From: a virus
DNA: 64,000 bases
Strand: one strand, 5' to 3'
IMG/VR virus record: IMGVR_UViG_3300032296_003307
Location: 62,001 to 126,000 of that record
In this document: positions 9,258 through 16,212 of the stretch, piece by piece
Numbering within the stretch: position 1 is the first letter of the stretch
Layout of the letters: each line of letters starts with the position of its first letter
Notes under the pieces: model-generated
Databases searched by the model: none
Seen by the model: the letters and a program-made list of their open reading frames with translations, nothing else
Told to the model about the DNA's origin: nothing
Program-made: the position numbers and the translations under genes

Positions 9258-9560
9258 ATGAATAATTTCGATTTAAAAAAATATTTAGTAGAAAATAAAT
9301 TAACTAAAAATAGTCAAGTAGAAGAAAATGAACTTGAAAATATATTTAAACTAGATAATCAAAACAGGCAAATTACTTTTGACTTGAGAAAACTATCTAA
9401 TTCAGAATTTGAAGAAATATATGATTCATTGACTAATAACCCTGATATATATAGAATAAGAACTTATGGAAATGGTTTTATAGAGGTTGATTTAAATGAA
9501 TTAAATAATGAAAATAAATTATTATTGTTGAAATACAAAGATAAGATAAAAATTAAATAA
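9258..9560 (+). CDS. Small protein with recurring N-terminal peptide
   Basis: A 100-residue protein of unknown function. The start MNNFDLKKYLVENKLTKNSQ resembles the N-terminus of the protein at 48863 (NPGKWLVENKITTQSRL), including an LVE site. A TATTTATA motif ends 3 nt before the ATG and a strong terminator follows at 9575, so this is a self-contained cassette between two remnants of one gene (9184 and 9622). Confidence 0.65.
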   Translation: MNNFDLKKYLVENKLTKNSQVEENELENIFKLDNQNRQITFDLRKLSNSEFEEIYDSLTNNPDIYRIRTYGNGFIEVDLNELNNENKLLLLKYKDKIKIK

Positions 9561-9574
9561 AAACAAATAAAGTT

Positions 9575-9601
9575 AAGCTTGGGAAACCAAGCTTTCTTTT
9601 T
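9575..9601 (+). terminator. Intrinsic terminator, fused to a promoter
   Basis: AAGCTTGG-GAAA-CCAAGCTT (9575-9594) followed by a T-rich run: an 8-bp stem with a GNRA loop. The same hairpin type recurs at 20155 and 26978. Confidence 0.85.
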
Positions 9602-9607
9602 TACATT
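9579..9607 (+). promoter_or_regulatory. Promoter with its -33 box inside the terminator stem
   Basis: TTG at 9579-9581 lies in the ascending arm of the terminator; TACATT is at 9602-9607, spacer 20 nt. It points into the remnant gene at 9622. Confidence 0.65.
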
Positions 9608-9621
9608 ATTGATTATAAATT

Positions 9622-9768
9622 ATGTTTCAAAAAATTAAAGAAAGAATATTTCCTTTCCTGATAGCATTTTCTGCCTTATCAGTTAGTGCATCAGCTGCTT
9701 TTTATAGCGTTACTGGTCTCAGCATGTTATTTGCTGGGGCTAGTTTCGCTGTAATTATTATTTTCTAA
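9622..9768 (+). pseudogene. Truncated copy of the downstream membrane-protein gene
   Basis: A 48-residue frame (FLIAFSALSVSASAAFYSVT...) closely parallels the first 45 or so residues of the full gene at 10403 (WLITFCALGLGGTAAYYSVI...). It stops early, and after a one-base frame change the next codons (SKELVFSLLFN) resemble the continuation ISKLTLATLLH. It keeps its own promoter. An HNH gene now separates it from the intact copy. Confidence 0.75.
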
Positions 9769-9819
9769 AGAATTAGTTTTTTCATTACTTTTTAATTAGA
9801 ATTAATATATTTATAATAA

Positions 9820-10410
9820 ATGAAAAAACGAGAACATTACACAGGAAGACCTAAGGGTTTATCCAAAAAATATAAAGAATTAATTTATATAGGGGCTAAA
9901 TTTGGTAGTTGGGAAGTAATTAGTGAAGAAGTAATAAAGAGTAATTACGGTAAAAACACAATTAGATGTAGATGTAGATGTGGTAATGAAAAAAATGTTG
10001 ATGTTTACACATTAGGCAAAGACTCACAAAGTTGTTTTAATTGTGGTCATAACAAAATAGGTTCTGAGCATCAAAATTATAAGGGATATAAAGAAATACC
10101 TCAAAAATGGTTTAGTAGATATACACGTAGAGATAGAGAATGCAATATTAAAATAGAAATGATATATGATTTATGGCTAGAGCAAGATAAAAAATGTGCT
10201 TTAAGTGGAATCCCTATTGACTTTAAAAATACAAACCCAAACCCAAAAAACTATAGATGTAATGCCTCTTTAGATAGAATAGATTCTACAAAAGGTTATA
10301 TAATAGGAAATATACAATTAGTACATAAAGACATTAATAGTATGAAAAGTGATTTTGAACAAAATTACTTTATTAAAATGTGTAAATTAATATCAATAAA
10401 TAATGAATAA
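9820..10410 (+). CDS. HNH homing-type endonuclease with zinc ribbon
   Basis: A 196-residue protein. The N-terminal half has a Cys-rich zinc site (CRCRCG ... CFNCG, about 48-76). The C-terminal half carries the phage HNH signature ASLDRIDSTKGYIIGNIQLV followed by INSMKSDF, with CALSGIPIDF before it. Free-standing phage HNH enzymes of this kind nick DNA and spread by homing. A TATTTATA motif ends 4 nt before the start. The gene overlaps the next start by 8 nt and follows a truncated copy of that next gene. Confidence 0.85.
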   Translation: MKKREHYTGRPKGLSKKYKELIYIGAKFGSWEVISEEVIKSNYGKNTIRCRCRCGNEKNVDVYTLGKDSQSCFNCGHNKIGSEHQNYKGYKEIPQKWFSRYTRRDRECNIKIEMIYDLWLEQDKKCALSGIPIDFKNTNPNPKNYRCNASLDRIDSTKGYIIGNIQLVHKDINSMKSDFEQNYFIKMCKLISINNE

Positions 10411-11494
10411 AAAAATATTAGCATGGCTAATTACTTTTTGTGCTTTAGGATTAGGAGGCACAGCAGCTTATTACAGTGTAATAGGTTTGTCTAAAATGTT
10501 TGCTGGAGTTTCAACAGCTGTTATAATTATGGCTAGCTTTTTGGAAATTTCTAAATTGACTTTAGCTACTTTGTTACATACTTATTGGGAACCTTTAAGT
10601 AAACTTTCTAAAATATATTATATAATTTCATTAATTATATTATCTTTAATAACATCAGCAGGAATATACGGAATGCTTAGTAGTGGATACCAAAAAACAG
10701 CAGACCAAACCAGTATTGTTGAATCTAAAATTGCTGCTTTAGAATCTAAAAAGAAATTATTTGAGGAAACCAGAGACAATATTTTAAAAGAAAAACAATC
10801 TATAGCTAATTTACAAGGTAGTTTATCTCAAGCATCTACTACTCAATACACAGATAGAAAAGGTAATCTAGTAGTAAGATCAAATGATGCAGCTATCCGT
10901 AATATTGAATCAGCTTCTAAATCAAATGAAAAACTATCAGCCAAAATTGATGTGGTTAATGATTCTATTTTTTCTATTGAATCTAAAATTCTAGAGGTTA
11001 AAACAACATCAACTGCCGAAAGTGAATTAGGTCCATTAAAATACTTAAGTAAACTTACAGGAATTGCTATGGACCGAATCATTAACTGGTACATATTAGT
11101 TATTATATTTGTGTTTGATCCATTAGCTATTGCTCTTGTTATAGCCGCTAACTTTGCTTTTGCTCAACTTACTAAACGTGATAAAACACCTGTTGAAGAG
11201 CAAGTAGATGATTTAGAAGAGGAAATGAAAGAGTGGGAAGAAGCTAGTTTGACAGATCTTCATATTTTAGAAAAAGAGGAAGAGGAACAAGTTAAAGAAG
11301 AATCTATTGTAGAAAACCATGATACAGAACGTGAAAAAAAGGTAGAGGAATCTTTGGAAAGAATAGAACAAATGACTCATAATATAAACAGTGTGGAATT
11401 TTATAAAAAAGAAGCAACTTTGAATGAAATTCAAAAATTAAGGGAATTTTTAAAATCAAACAATAAAGACGAGGATACTATAACTTATTTTTAA
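10403..11494 (+). CDS. Multi-pass membrane protein with coiled coil
   Basis: A 363-residue integral membrane protein of unknown function. Hydrophobic segments lie near 7-25, 30-50 and 72-92; a long coiled coil spans about 105-205; a further membrane segment lies near 228-255; the tail is highly charged (E/K-rich coiled coil). Similar proteins occur in T4-like phages of marine bacteria. Two truncated copies of its 5' end lie upstream (9184, 9622), so this locus has been hit repeatedly by insertions. Confidence 0.75.
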   Translation: MNKKILAWLITFCALGLGGTAAYYSVIGLSKMFAGVSTAVIIMASFLEISKLTLATLLHTYWEPLSKLSKIYYIISLIILSLITSAGIYGMLSSGYQKTADQTSIVESKIAALESKKKLFEETRDNILKEKQSIANLQGSLSQASTTQYTDRKGNLVVRSNDAAIRNIESASKSNEKLSAKIDVVNDSIFSIESKILEVKTTSTAESELGPLKYLSKLTGIAMDRIINWYILVIIFVFDPLAIALVIAANFAFAQLTKRDKTPVEEQVDDLEEEMKEWEEASLTDLHILEKEEEEQVKEESIVENHDTEREKKVEESLERIEQMTHNINSVEFYKKEATLNEIQKLREFLKSNNKDEDTITYF

Positions 11495-11498
11495 AGTT

Positions 11499-11517
11499 AT
11501 TTAGAATCATTCTAAAT
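11499..11517 (+). repeat. Palindrome ATTTAGAAT-c-ATTCTAAAT
   Basis: A perfect 9-bp inverted repeat around one base, directly after the upstream stop codon. A near-identical palindrome occurs at 49413-49431 in the same setting, before a GC-rich hairpin and promoter. It is a candidate operator shared by two loci. Confidence 0.55.
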
Positions 11518-11527
11518 GAAAAAAAGA

Positions 11528-11557
11528 TTTGGAGGGGCGAAAGCCCCTTCGTACATT
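11528..11557 (+). promoter_or_regulatory. Promoter with a hairpin occupying its spacer
   Basis: TTTG at 11528-11531 and TACATT at 11552-11557, spacer 20 nt. The spacer contains GGGGC-GAAA-GCCCC (11534-11547). The same design occurs at 49440. Confidence 0.65.
11534..11550 (+). terminator. GC hairpin inside a promoter spacer
   Basis: GGGGC-GAAA-GCCCC with a GNRA loop followed by TTC. It may terminate read-through from the membrane-protein gene, although the T-run is short. Confidence 0.5.
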
Positions 11558-11578
11558 CATATCATAATAATAAGAGTT

Positions 11579-11809
11579 ATGTTGAATCACGAAATTTATG
11601 AAGCAGAGCAAGAGTACAATAAGTATCAAGAATTGATGTTTGGTAAAGAAATTCTTACTCAAGAAGAGTATGAGTTTTGTTTTTCTTGGGACCATGAAGA
11701 GACTCGTATTTCAACTACTAAAATAGGAGAAGGTCGTTACTTAAACCTTAATGTGTATTCTGAGGTTGAAAAAGAAGAATATGATTTAAGGAGAGAAATG
11801 GGTATATGA
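11579..11809 (+). CDS. Hypothetical acidic protein, 76 aa
   Basis: A small Glu/Tyr-rich protein (MLNHEIYEAEQEYNKYQELM). I chose the ATG at 11579 over the upstream ATG at 11516, because the longer frame would read through the hairpin and promoter; 11579 also has the GTTATG context. It overlaps the next gene by 4 nt (ATGA). Confidence 0.65.
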   Translation: MLNHEIYEAEQEYNKYQELMFGKEILTQEEYEFCFSWDHEETRISTTKIGEGRYLNLNVYSEVEKEEYDLRREMGI

Positions 11810-12318
11810 TTACAATTGAAGATTTTTGGGAGTGGAAGTCCACTTATGATCCTGCCCCTCCAAAACCAAATAAAACATACAATAAGTTTTTTTGGTGGAG
11901 GCGTTATCAAGAACACAAGTCACTACCAAAAATGGCCTCTATTTGGGATAAAGCAGCCAATGGTGATTATGATGTTTCACCTTATTGGAAACAACGTGAG
12001 TGGGAGTATTGGTTTGAAGATCAAGAAATTGCTAAATTCAAATCTACTTACACAGGTCATATAGAAAATTTTAGTTGGGCTGAAAGACAAATTACAAAAT
12101 TGTTTTGGGAGCGTAGAAAGCGTTTACTGAATGATGCTGAACGTGATGAATACAATCGTTGGCAATTGCTTATGAAGGATCTTAAAAATAATTTTGGTGG
12201 TAACGAAGATGATATCAAAGCAATGTTTGAATCGTTTGAAGGTACAATGATAGAATTTATCACCGCTTATCGTGATTCAAGAAATCTTCCTAAAATTCAA
12301 CCTCCTCCTAAATTTTAA
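11806..12318 (+). CDS. Hypothetical Trp-rich protein, 170 aa
   Basis: The protein is unusually rich in Trp, Lys and Glu (EDFWEWKSTY, FFWWRRYQEHK, WKQREWEYWF) and ends in a Pro-rich tail. No known motif is seen. It is translationally coupled to the preceding gene through ATGA. Confidence 0.65.
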   Translation: MITIEDFWEWKSTYDPAPPKPNKTYNKFFWWRRYQEHKSLPKMASIWDKAANGDYDVSPYWKQREWEYWFEDQEIAKFKSTYTGHIENFSWAERQITKLFWERRKRLLNDAERDEYNRWQLLMKDLKNNFGGNEDDIKAMFESFEGTMIEFITAYRDSRNLPKIQPPPKF

Positions 12319-12348
12319 TTTGATAAACCCAGTATTTATTATTATATT
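12319..12348 (+). promoter_or_regulatory. Promoter TTTG-N20-TATATT for dpdA
   Basis: TTTG at 12319-12322 immediately after the upstream stop; TATATT at 12343-12348; 6 nt before the ATG. Confidence 0.65.
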
Positions 12349-12354
12349 ACAGTT

Positions 12355-13131
12355 ATGAAAATAAGTCATGAAGTACCTTTATGTTTGCTAGAAGATAGTC
12401 TTTCATTTAACGATTATGATTATGCTTTAGTTCATTTATTAGATAAAGATGAAGACTACGCTAATTTTTTTATAAAAGCAAAACAACAAGGTCGTTATAT
12501 TATTTTAGATAACAGCTTACATGAACTTGGAACAGCATATCATGATTCAGGTCTAATACACTGGGTTGAAAAATTATTACCAAATGAATTTATTGTACCT
12601 GATGTTTGGCAAGATACAACTCAATCAATTGTTAATGCTAGAAAATGGGCACAAATTGAATTACCTAAAGAAGTTACTAAAGTAGCAGTAGTTCAAGCAG
12701 AAAGTTTAACAGGTGCTATGCTTTGTTATCAAACCTATAAAGATTTAGGTTATAAGAAAATAGCATTCTCTTATGGTGCTGATTATTATTTGAATCATTC
12801 ATCTCATCCTAATAAAAATATTGCCAAATCTTTAGGTAGAATTGAGGTAATAAGCAAATTATATAGTATGGGAATCATTTCAAAAAATGATAGAGTACAT
12901 TTATTAGGATGTCAGGTACCACAAGAATTTAGTTGGTATAAAGATATGCCCTTTATCGAAACAATTGATACATCTAATCCTGTTATGGCAACTTTAGATG
13001 GTATTAAATATGGTGAAAATGGTTTGACAGAAAAGCCAAAAGCAAATATGAATGACCATTTTTATACAACAGATATAGATTATGATTTGTTGGATTGGAA
13101 TTTAAAAATGTTTAGAAAATTATTAAAATAA
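12355..13131 (+). CDS. dpdA: DpdA-like DNA guanine transglycosylase
   Basis: A 258-residue TIM-barrel protein resembling phage DpdA, a relative of tRNA-guanine transglycosylase. Family-type segments are IILDNSLHELG (about 50-60), IVPDVWQDT (about 81-89), AVVQAES, VHLLGCQVPQEF and IDTSNPVMAT. DpdA exchanges guanine in DNA for a 7-deazaguanine base. The precursor genes queC, queD, queE and folE lie within 6 kb downstream, which supports the assignment. The product base cannot be told from sequence alone. Confidence 0.75.
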   Translation: MKISHEVPLCLLEDSLSFNDYDYALVHLLDKDEDYANFFIKAKQQGRYIILDNSLHELGTAYHDSGLIHWVEKLLPNEFIVPDVWQDTTQSIVNARKWAQIELPKEVTKVAVVQAESLTGAMLCYQTYKDLGYKKIAFSYGADYYLNHSSHPNKNIAKSLGRIEVISKLYSMGIISKNDRVHLLGCQVPQEFSWYKDMPFIETIDTSNPVMATLDGIKYGENGLTEKPKANMNDHFYTTDIDYDLLDWNLKMFRKLLK

Positions 13132-13137
13132 AAGTAT

Positions 13138-13293
13138 ATGAGTAAGTTTGAAAAAATTTTTAACAAAGGTGTTATTATCATCAATGTTTTGGCTGGGCTG
13201 GTTAGTATTATCTGTCACAACTATGTGTTAGGTATGAATCAACTACTTGTGGCTTGGTTTGCATTTTTGTATTACAACGAAAGGAAAAAATAA
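13138..13293 (+). CDS. Small membrane protein, 51 aa
   Basis: MSKFEKIFNK is followed by a hydrophobic stretch (VIIINVLAGLVSIICHNYVL) and a second one, ending in a basic tail (YYNERKK). It probably spans the membrane once or twice. It lies 6 nt after dpdA and 3 nt before the next gene, so it is in the same operon. Function unknown. Confidence 0.55.
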   Translation: MSKFEKIFNKGVIIINVLAGLVSIICHNYVLGMNQLLVAWFAFLYYNERKK

Positions 13294-13296
13294 GTT

Positions 13297-13509
13297 ATGG
13301 AACAAATGTTATCACTTTTTGATTACCTAGGTTATGCTGCTGGTTCTAAATTAGGTAAAGATGTAGCAAAGGCCGCAGCAGCCGAAAAAGTTGGGTTCCA
13401 AACTAAAATAGTACAAAATCCAGCCTATTCAGGAGAAATAATGATGTATCCAAAATCATTTTTGGATAAATTTTTCAAAGGAGATGTTAACGACGATTTA
13501 CCCTTTTAA
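13297..13509 (+). CDS. Small protein with SSB-like C-terminal tip
   Basis: A 70-residue protein with an Ala/Lys-rich helix in the middle and the C-terminal end GDVNDDLPF. This matches the tail of the phage gp32 (NNDLPF) and resembles bacterial SSB tips. It could compete for or recruit SSB-binding proteins. Start in the GTTATG context. The function is inference from the tail only. Confidence 0.6.
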   Translation: MEQMLSLFDYLGYAAGSKLGKDVAKAAAAEKVGFQTKIVQNPAYSGEIMMYPKSFLDKFFKGDVNDDLPF

Positions 13510-13511
13510 TT

Positions 13512-13673
13512 ATGAATACAAAATCACACCCTTCAAAACCAATGAAAGATATTAATTCGGCTTGGGAAGCAGAAATTAAAAAACAATTAGATGCCGTTTG
13601 GGAAAATCGTTTTCGCCTAAGCTTGAATAACCTAGAAACCTTACGTAAATTAGCTAATAAAACAAAAACATGA
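13512..13673 (+). CDS. Small hypothetical protein, 53 aa
   Basis: MNTKSHPSKPMKDINSAWEA is followed by an amphipathic Lys/Leu-rich helix. It sits 2 nt after the preceding stop. Its TGA overlaps the start of the queC remnant at 13670. Function unknown. Confidence 0.5.
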   Translation: MNTKSHPSKPMKDINSAWEAEIKKQLDAVWENRFRLSLNNLETLRKLANKTKT

Positions 13674-13696
13674 ATAAACAAGCAGTATTGTTTTAA
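13670..13696 (+). pseudogene. Truncated 5' remnant of queC
   Basis: The frame MNKQAVLF-stop matches the beginning of QueC (MNTNKKQAVLSLS) at 14440. The HNH gene at 13756 lies between this remnant and the intact gene, repeating the arrangement seen at 9622-10403. Confidence 0.55.
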
Positions 13697-13712
13697 AAGT
13701 TTATGTTTTTTT

Positions 13713-13741
13713 ATGGGGGTTATAATATTTATAACCGCCAT
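13713..13741 (+). repeat. Imperfect palindrome upstream of the HNH gene
   Basis: ATGGGGGTTATAAT pairs with ATTTATAACCGCCAT with one internal mismatch. It may be a terminator or operator; a TACATT box follows at 13747-13752 but no TTTG box stands 20 nt before it. Confidence 0.45.
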
Positions 13742-13755
13742 AAAATTACATTAAT

Positions 13756-14415
13756 ATGCCTAGTAAAGAATATATGAAAGAGTATAGGAGAAATAAAAAT
13801 CCTAAACTCAAAGAAAAAGAAGAACTTGCACAACAAGAAAAAAAACGTTGTACAAAATGTTTAGAAATAAAACCTTTTAATTCTTTCACCCCCCAAAAAG
13901 CAGGATTTATGGGATTAAAATCTCAATGTAAGGAGTGTGATTGTTTATATGATAAACATTTTCAATCTAAAACTAACTTTAGATCAGAACGAGATAAAAC
14001 AGATAAAGCTAAACAATATAGAAAAAATTATGTAGCTGAAAACTTAGACTGGTGGAGAAAATATGAAAGAGAATATAGATATAATCGTAGAAGAGAAGAT
14101 ATGTTTTTTAAAATAAAAGGAAACCTATCAGGACGACTATCTGATTTAATAAATAAAAGAAATTTATCTACTAATACTTTTGAACTTATAGGATGTGATA
14201 GAGAAACTTTTTTACAATATATTGAAAAACAATTTGTAGAAGGAATGACATGGGAAAATTATGGTTTAAAAGGATGGCATATAGATCACATAATTCCTTT
14301 ATCTTCTTTTGATTTAACTAACGAAGATGAAGTAAAGAAAGCATGTTATTATACTAATTTACAACCTCTTTGGTGGGAAGATAATTTAAAAAAAGGAAGT
14401 AAACTTGGAAATTAG
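13756..14415 (+). CDS. HNH homing-type endonuclease with N-terminal zinc finger
   Basis: A 219-residue protein. The N-terminal zinc site is CTKCLEIKPFNSF...CKEC (about 33-61), followed by a long basic region and a C-terminal HNH core WHIDHIIPLSSFDLTNEDEV...YTNLQPLWWEDN (about 175-212). It is the same type as the gene at 54482. It sits between a queC remnant and queC, and its last codons (CTT GGA) supply the -33 TTG of the queC promoter. Confidence 0.87.
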   Translation: MPSKEYMKEYRRNKNPKLKEKEELAQQEKKRCTKCLEIKPFNSFTPQKAGFMGLKSQCKECDCLYDKHFQSKTNFRSERDKTDKAKQYRKNYVAENLDWWRKYEREYRYNRRREDMFFKIKGNLSGRLSDLINKRNLSTNTFELIGCDRETFLQYIEKQFVEGMTWENYGLKGWHIDHIIPLSSFDLTNEDEVKKACYYTNLQPLWWEDNLKKGSKLGN

Positions 14416-14433
14416 AAAAAGATTTATTATATT
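14405..14433 (+). promoter_or_regulatory. Promoter TTG-N20-TATATT for queC, starting inside the HNH gene
   Basis: TTG at 14405-14407 lies in the last codons of the HNH gene; TATATT is at 14428-14433; 6 nt before the queC ATG. Confidence 0.65.
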
Positions 14434-14439
14434 AATATT

Positions 14440-15318
14440 ATGAACACAAATAAAAAACAAGCAGTACTTAGCCTCTCAGGAGGATTAGATTCAAGTACTT
14501 TATTATTACATTTGTTAGCTAATGGGTATGAGGTTTGTGCCCTTTCTTTTGATTACGGACAAAAACACTCAGTTGAACTTGAACGTGCTAAAGAATTAGT
14601 AAATTATCTTAACCAAGAACAAGATTATCAATTGTCCTATATTGAATCTAAATTTAGCAAAATTAAATATCAAGTAATTAAACTTGATGGTTTATCTCAA
14701 TTACTTAATTCAGCACTTGTAACTGGTGGAGCAGAAGTTCCTGAAGGACACTATGCTGAAGAAAATATGAAAGCAACAGTTGTTCCTAATCGTAATAAAA
14801 TCTTTAGTTCAATTATTCAATCCGTTGCTTTATCAATTGCTAATGAAACTAAAGAAGAAGTTAAAATTGCTTTAGGGGTACACAGCGGTGATCATAGTAT
14901 TTACCCAGATTGTACTGAAGATTGGAGATCAGCAGATGAACATGCTTTTAAGGTAGGTAACTGGGATTCACATTTGGTAAATTATTATACTCCATATATG
15001 GAAGGAAACAAATTTACTATTTTACAAGATGGAGAAAAATGTTGTGAACAACTAGGTCTTGATTTTGATGCAGTATACAAACGTACTAATACATCTTACA
15101 AACCAATCAAACATGTAATTTTTTATGATGATGAAACCTCAAGTGAAGAATGGTTTTCTGATTACAAATCAGCATCTTCAGTAGAGCGAGTAGAGGCATT
15201 TATAAAATTAGGTAGAAAAGATGCTGTATCTTATGCTGACGAATTCGGACCAGTAACTTGGGAATTTGTAAAAGAGTACGTATCTTCCGTGTTAGATGAG
15301 TATCAGAAGACAATATAA
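14440..15318 (+). CDS. queC: QueC-like 7-cyano-7-deazaguanine synthase lacking zinc ligands
   Basis: A 292-residue PP-loop ATPase (SGGLDS, 13-18; SFDYGQKHS) of the QueC family, which converts 7-carboxy-7-deazaguanine to preQ0. Bacterial QueC carries four zinc cysteines near the C-terminus (SCY...CG.C..C..R). Here the matching stretch reads TSYKPIKHV...DYKSASSVERVEAF, keeping the ER..AF part but with no cysteines. The structural zinc site is therefore lost, and the product may be an intermediate or variant base. First gene of a roughly 3.7-kb run with queD and queE. Confidence 0.83.
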   Translation: MNTNKKQAVLSLSGGLDSSTLLLHLLANGYEVCALSFDYGQKHSVELERAKELVNYLNQEQDYQLSYIESKFSKIKYQVIKLDGLSQLLNSALVTGGAEVPEGHYAEENMKATVVPNRNKIFSSIIQSVALSIANETKEEVKIALGVHSGDHSIYPDCTEDWRSADEHAFKVGNWDSHLVNYYTPYMEGNKFTILQDGEKCCEQLGLDFDAVYKRTNTSYKPIKHVIFYDDETSSEEWFSDYKSASSVERVEAFIKLGRKDAVSYADEFGPVTWEFVKEYVSSVLDEYQKTI

Positions 15319-15511
15319 AAAATCAAAACCATTTCCTCAAATGTATGTAATACTTAACAAGTATGGACAAGTATTTACAGGAATGAAAAAAGGTTATATC
15401 CAATGGTCAGACAATTGGCTAGAGGCTAAACCTTTATTCGAAGAAAATACTACATTATTACTACAAGAAAACAAAGGAGCAGAACTAATTAAAGAAGAAG
15501 AATTAATATGA
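15296..15511 (+). CDS. Hypothetical protein, 71 aa
   Basis: The frame overlaps the queC end by 23 nt and the next gene by 4 nt (ATGA), so it is embedded in the que operon. A basic N-terminus precedes a small beta-rich body (MYVILNKYGQVFTGMKKGYI). Function unknown. Confidence 0.55.
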   Translation: MSIRRQYKKSKPFPQMYVILNKYGQVFTGMKKGYIQWSDNWLEAKPLFEENTTLLLQENKGAELIKEEELI

Positions 15512-15753
15512 AACAAATATTTTATTTTACAGCAGACTGGTGTCAACCCTGCCAATCATTAGGACCAATTATGGCTAAAGTAGCCCAACAAATACCTGTT
15601 GAAAAAATCAATATTGATTATGAAGCAGATAGAACAAAAGCAGCAAATGTAATGAGTGTTCCTACTGTTGTTTTGGCTCAAAACGGACAGGAACTTCGTC
15701 GATTTGTTGGTGTTAGAAGTTTTGAACAAATAATGCAATTTATCAATGGGTAG
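15508..15753 (+). CDS. Thioredoxin-like protein
   Basis: An 81-residue thioredoxin fold with a WCQPC active site (11-15) and the cis-proline segment SVPTVVL. It is shorter than bacterial thioredoxin (about 105 aa). It may reduce the ribonucleotide reductase C-terminal cysteines. It overlaps its neighbours on both sides. Confidence 0.82.
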   Translation: MKQIFYFTADWCQPCQSLGPIMAKVAQQIPVEKINIDYEADRTKAANVMSVPTVVLAQNGQELRRFVGVRSFEQIMQFING

Positions 15754-16210
15754 TTTTAGATCAACAAAAGTATTTGATGGTTACTCAACAGTATTCCGTC
15801 AATGGAAAGCAGAAGGAACACATTGTAGGTTTCTTCATGGCTATGGAGTAAGTTTAAAGGTGTGGTTTGAAGGTGAACTTGATGAACGTAATTGGGTTTG
15901 GGATTTTGGAGGTATGAAACGCGCTAAAGGAACTATTGATGGTATGAATCCTAAAGCATGGTTAGATTATATGCTTGATCATACTACAATTGTAGCCGAA
16001 GATGATCCATATTTAGAAAGTTTCCAACTAATGGAAGAAAATGAACTCATCCAACTTCGTATCATTCCAGCTACAGGAGCAGAACGTTTTGCTGAATATT
16101 TTTATAATAAACTAAATGATTTTGTTCAAGCAGAAACAGAAGGTCGAGTTAAAGTAGTACAAGTTGAATTTAGAGAACACGAGAAAAACACAGCATTTTA
16201 TAAAGGATAA
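15746..16210 (+). CDS. queD: QueD-like 6-carboxytetrahydropterin synthase, divergent metal site
   Basis: A 154-residue protein of the PTPS/QueD fold: THCRFLHGYGVSLKVWFEG (26-44) corresponds to C...HGH.y.v.v, and a later EFREHEK matches the family end. Canonical QueD has three zinc histidines; here HGH is HGY and the early F.AaH His is absent (FDGYSTVFRQ), although Cys28 is kept. Context between queC and queE supports a role in 7-deazaguanine synthesis, but the metal site must differ. Confidence 0.72.
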   Translation: MGSFRSTKVFDGYSTVFRQWKAEGTHCRFLHGYGVSLKVWFEGELDERNWVWDFGGMKRAKGTIDGMNPKAWLDYMLDHTTIVAEDDPYLESFQLMEENELIQLRIIPATGAERFAEYFYNKLNDFVQAETEGRVKVVQVEFREHEKNTAFYKG

Positions 16211-16212
16211 TT

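Noticed and set aside
11516-11578. Upstream ATG at 11516 (and likewise 49430) as the true gene start
   Set aside because: These frames would translate through a GC hairpin and promoter box; the downstream ATGs fit the promoter position better.
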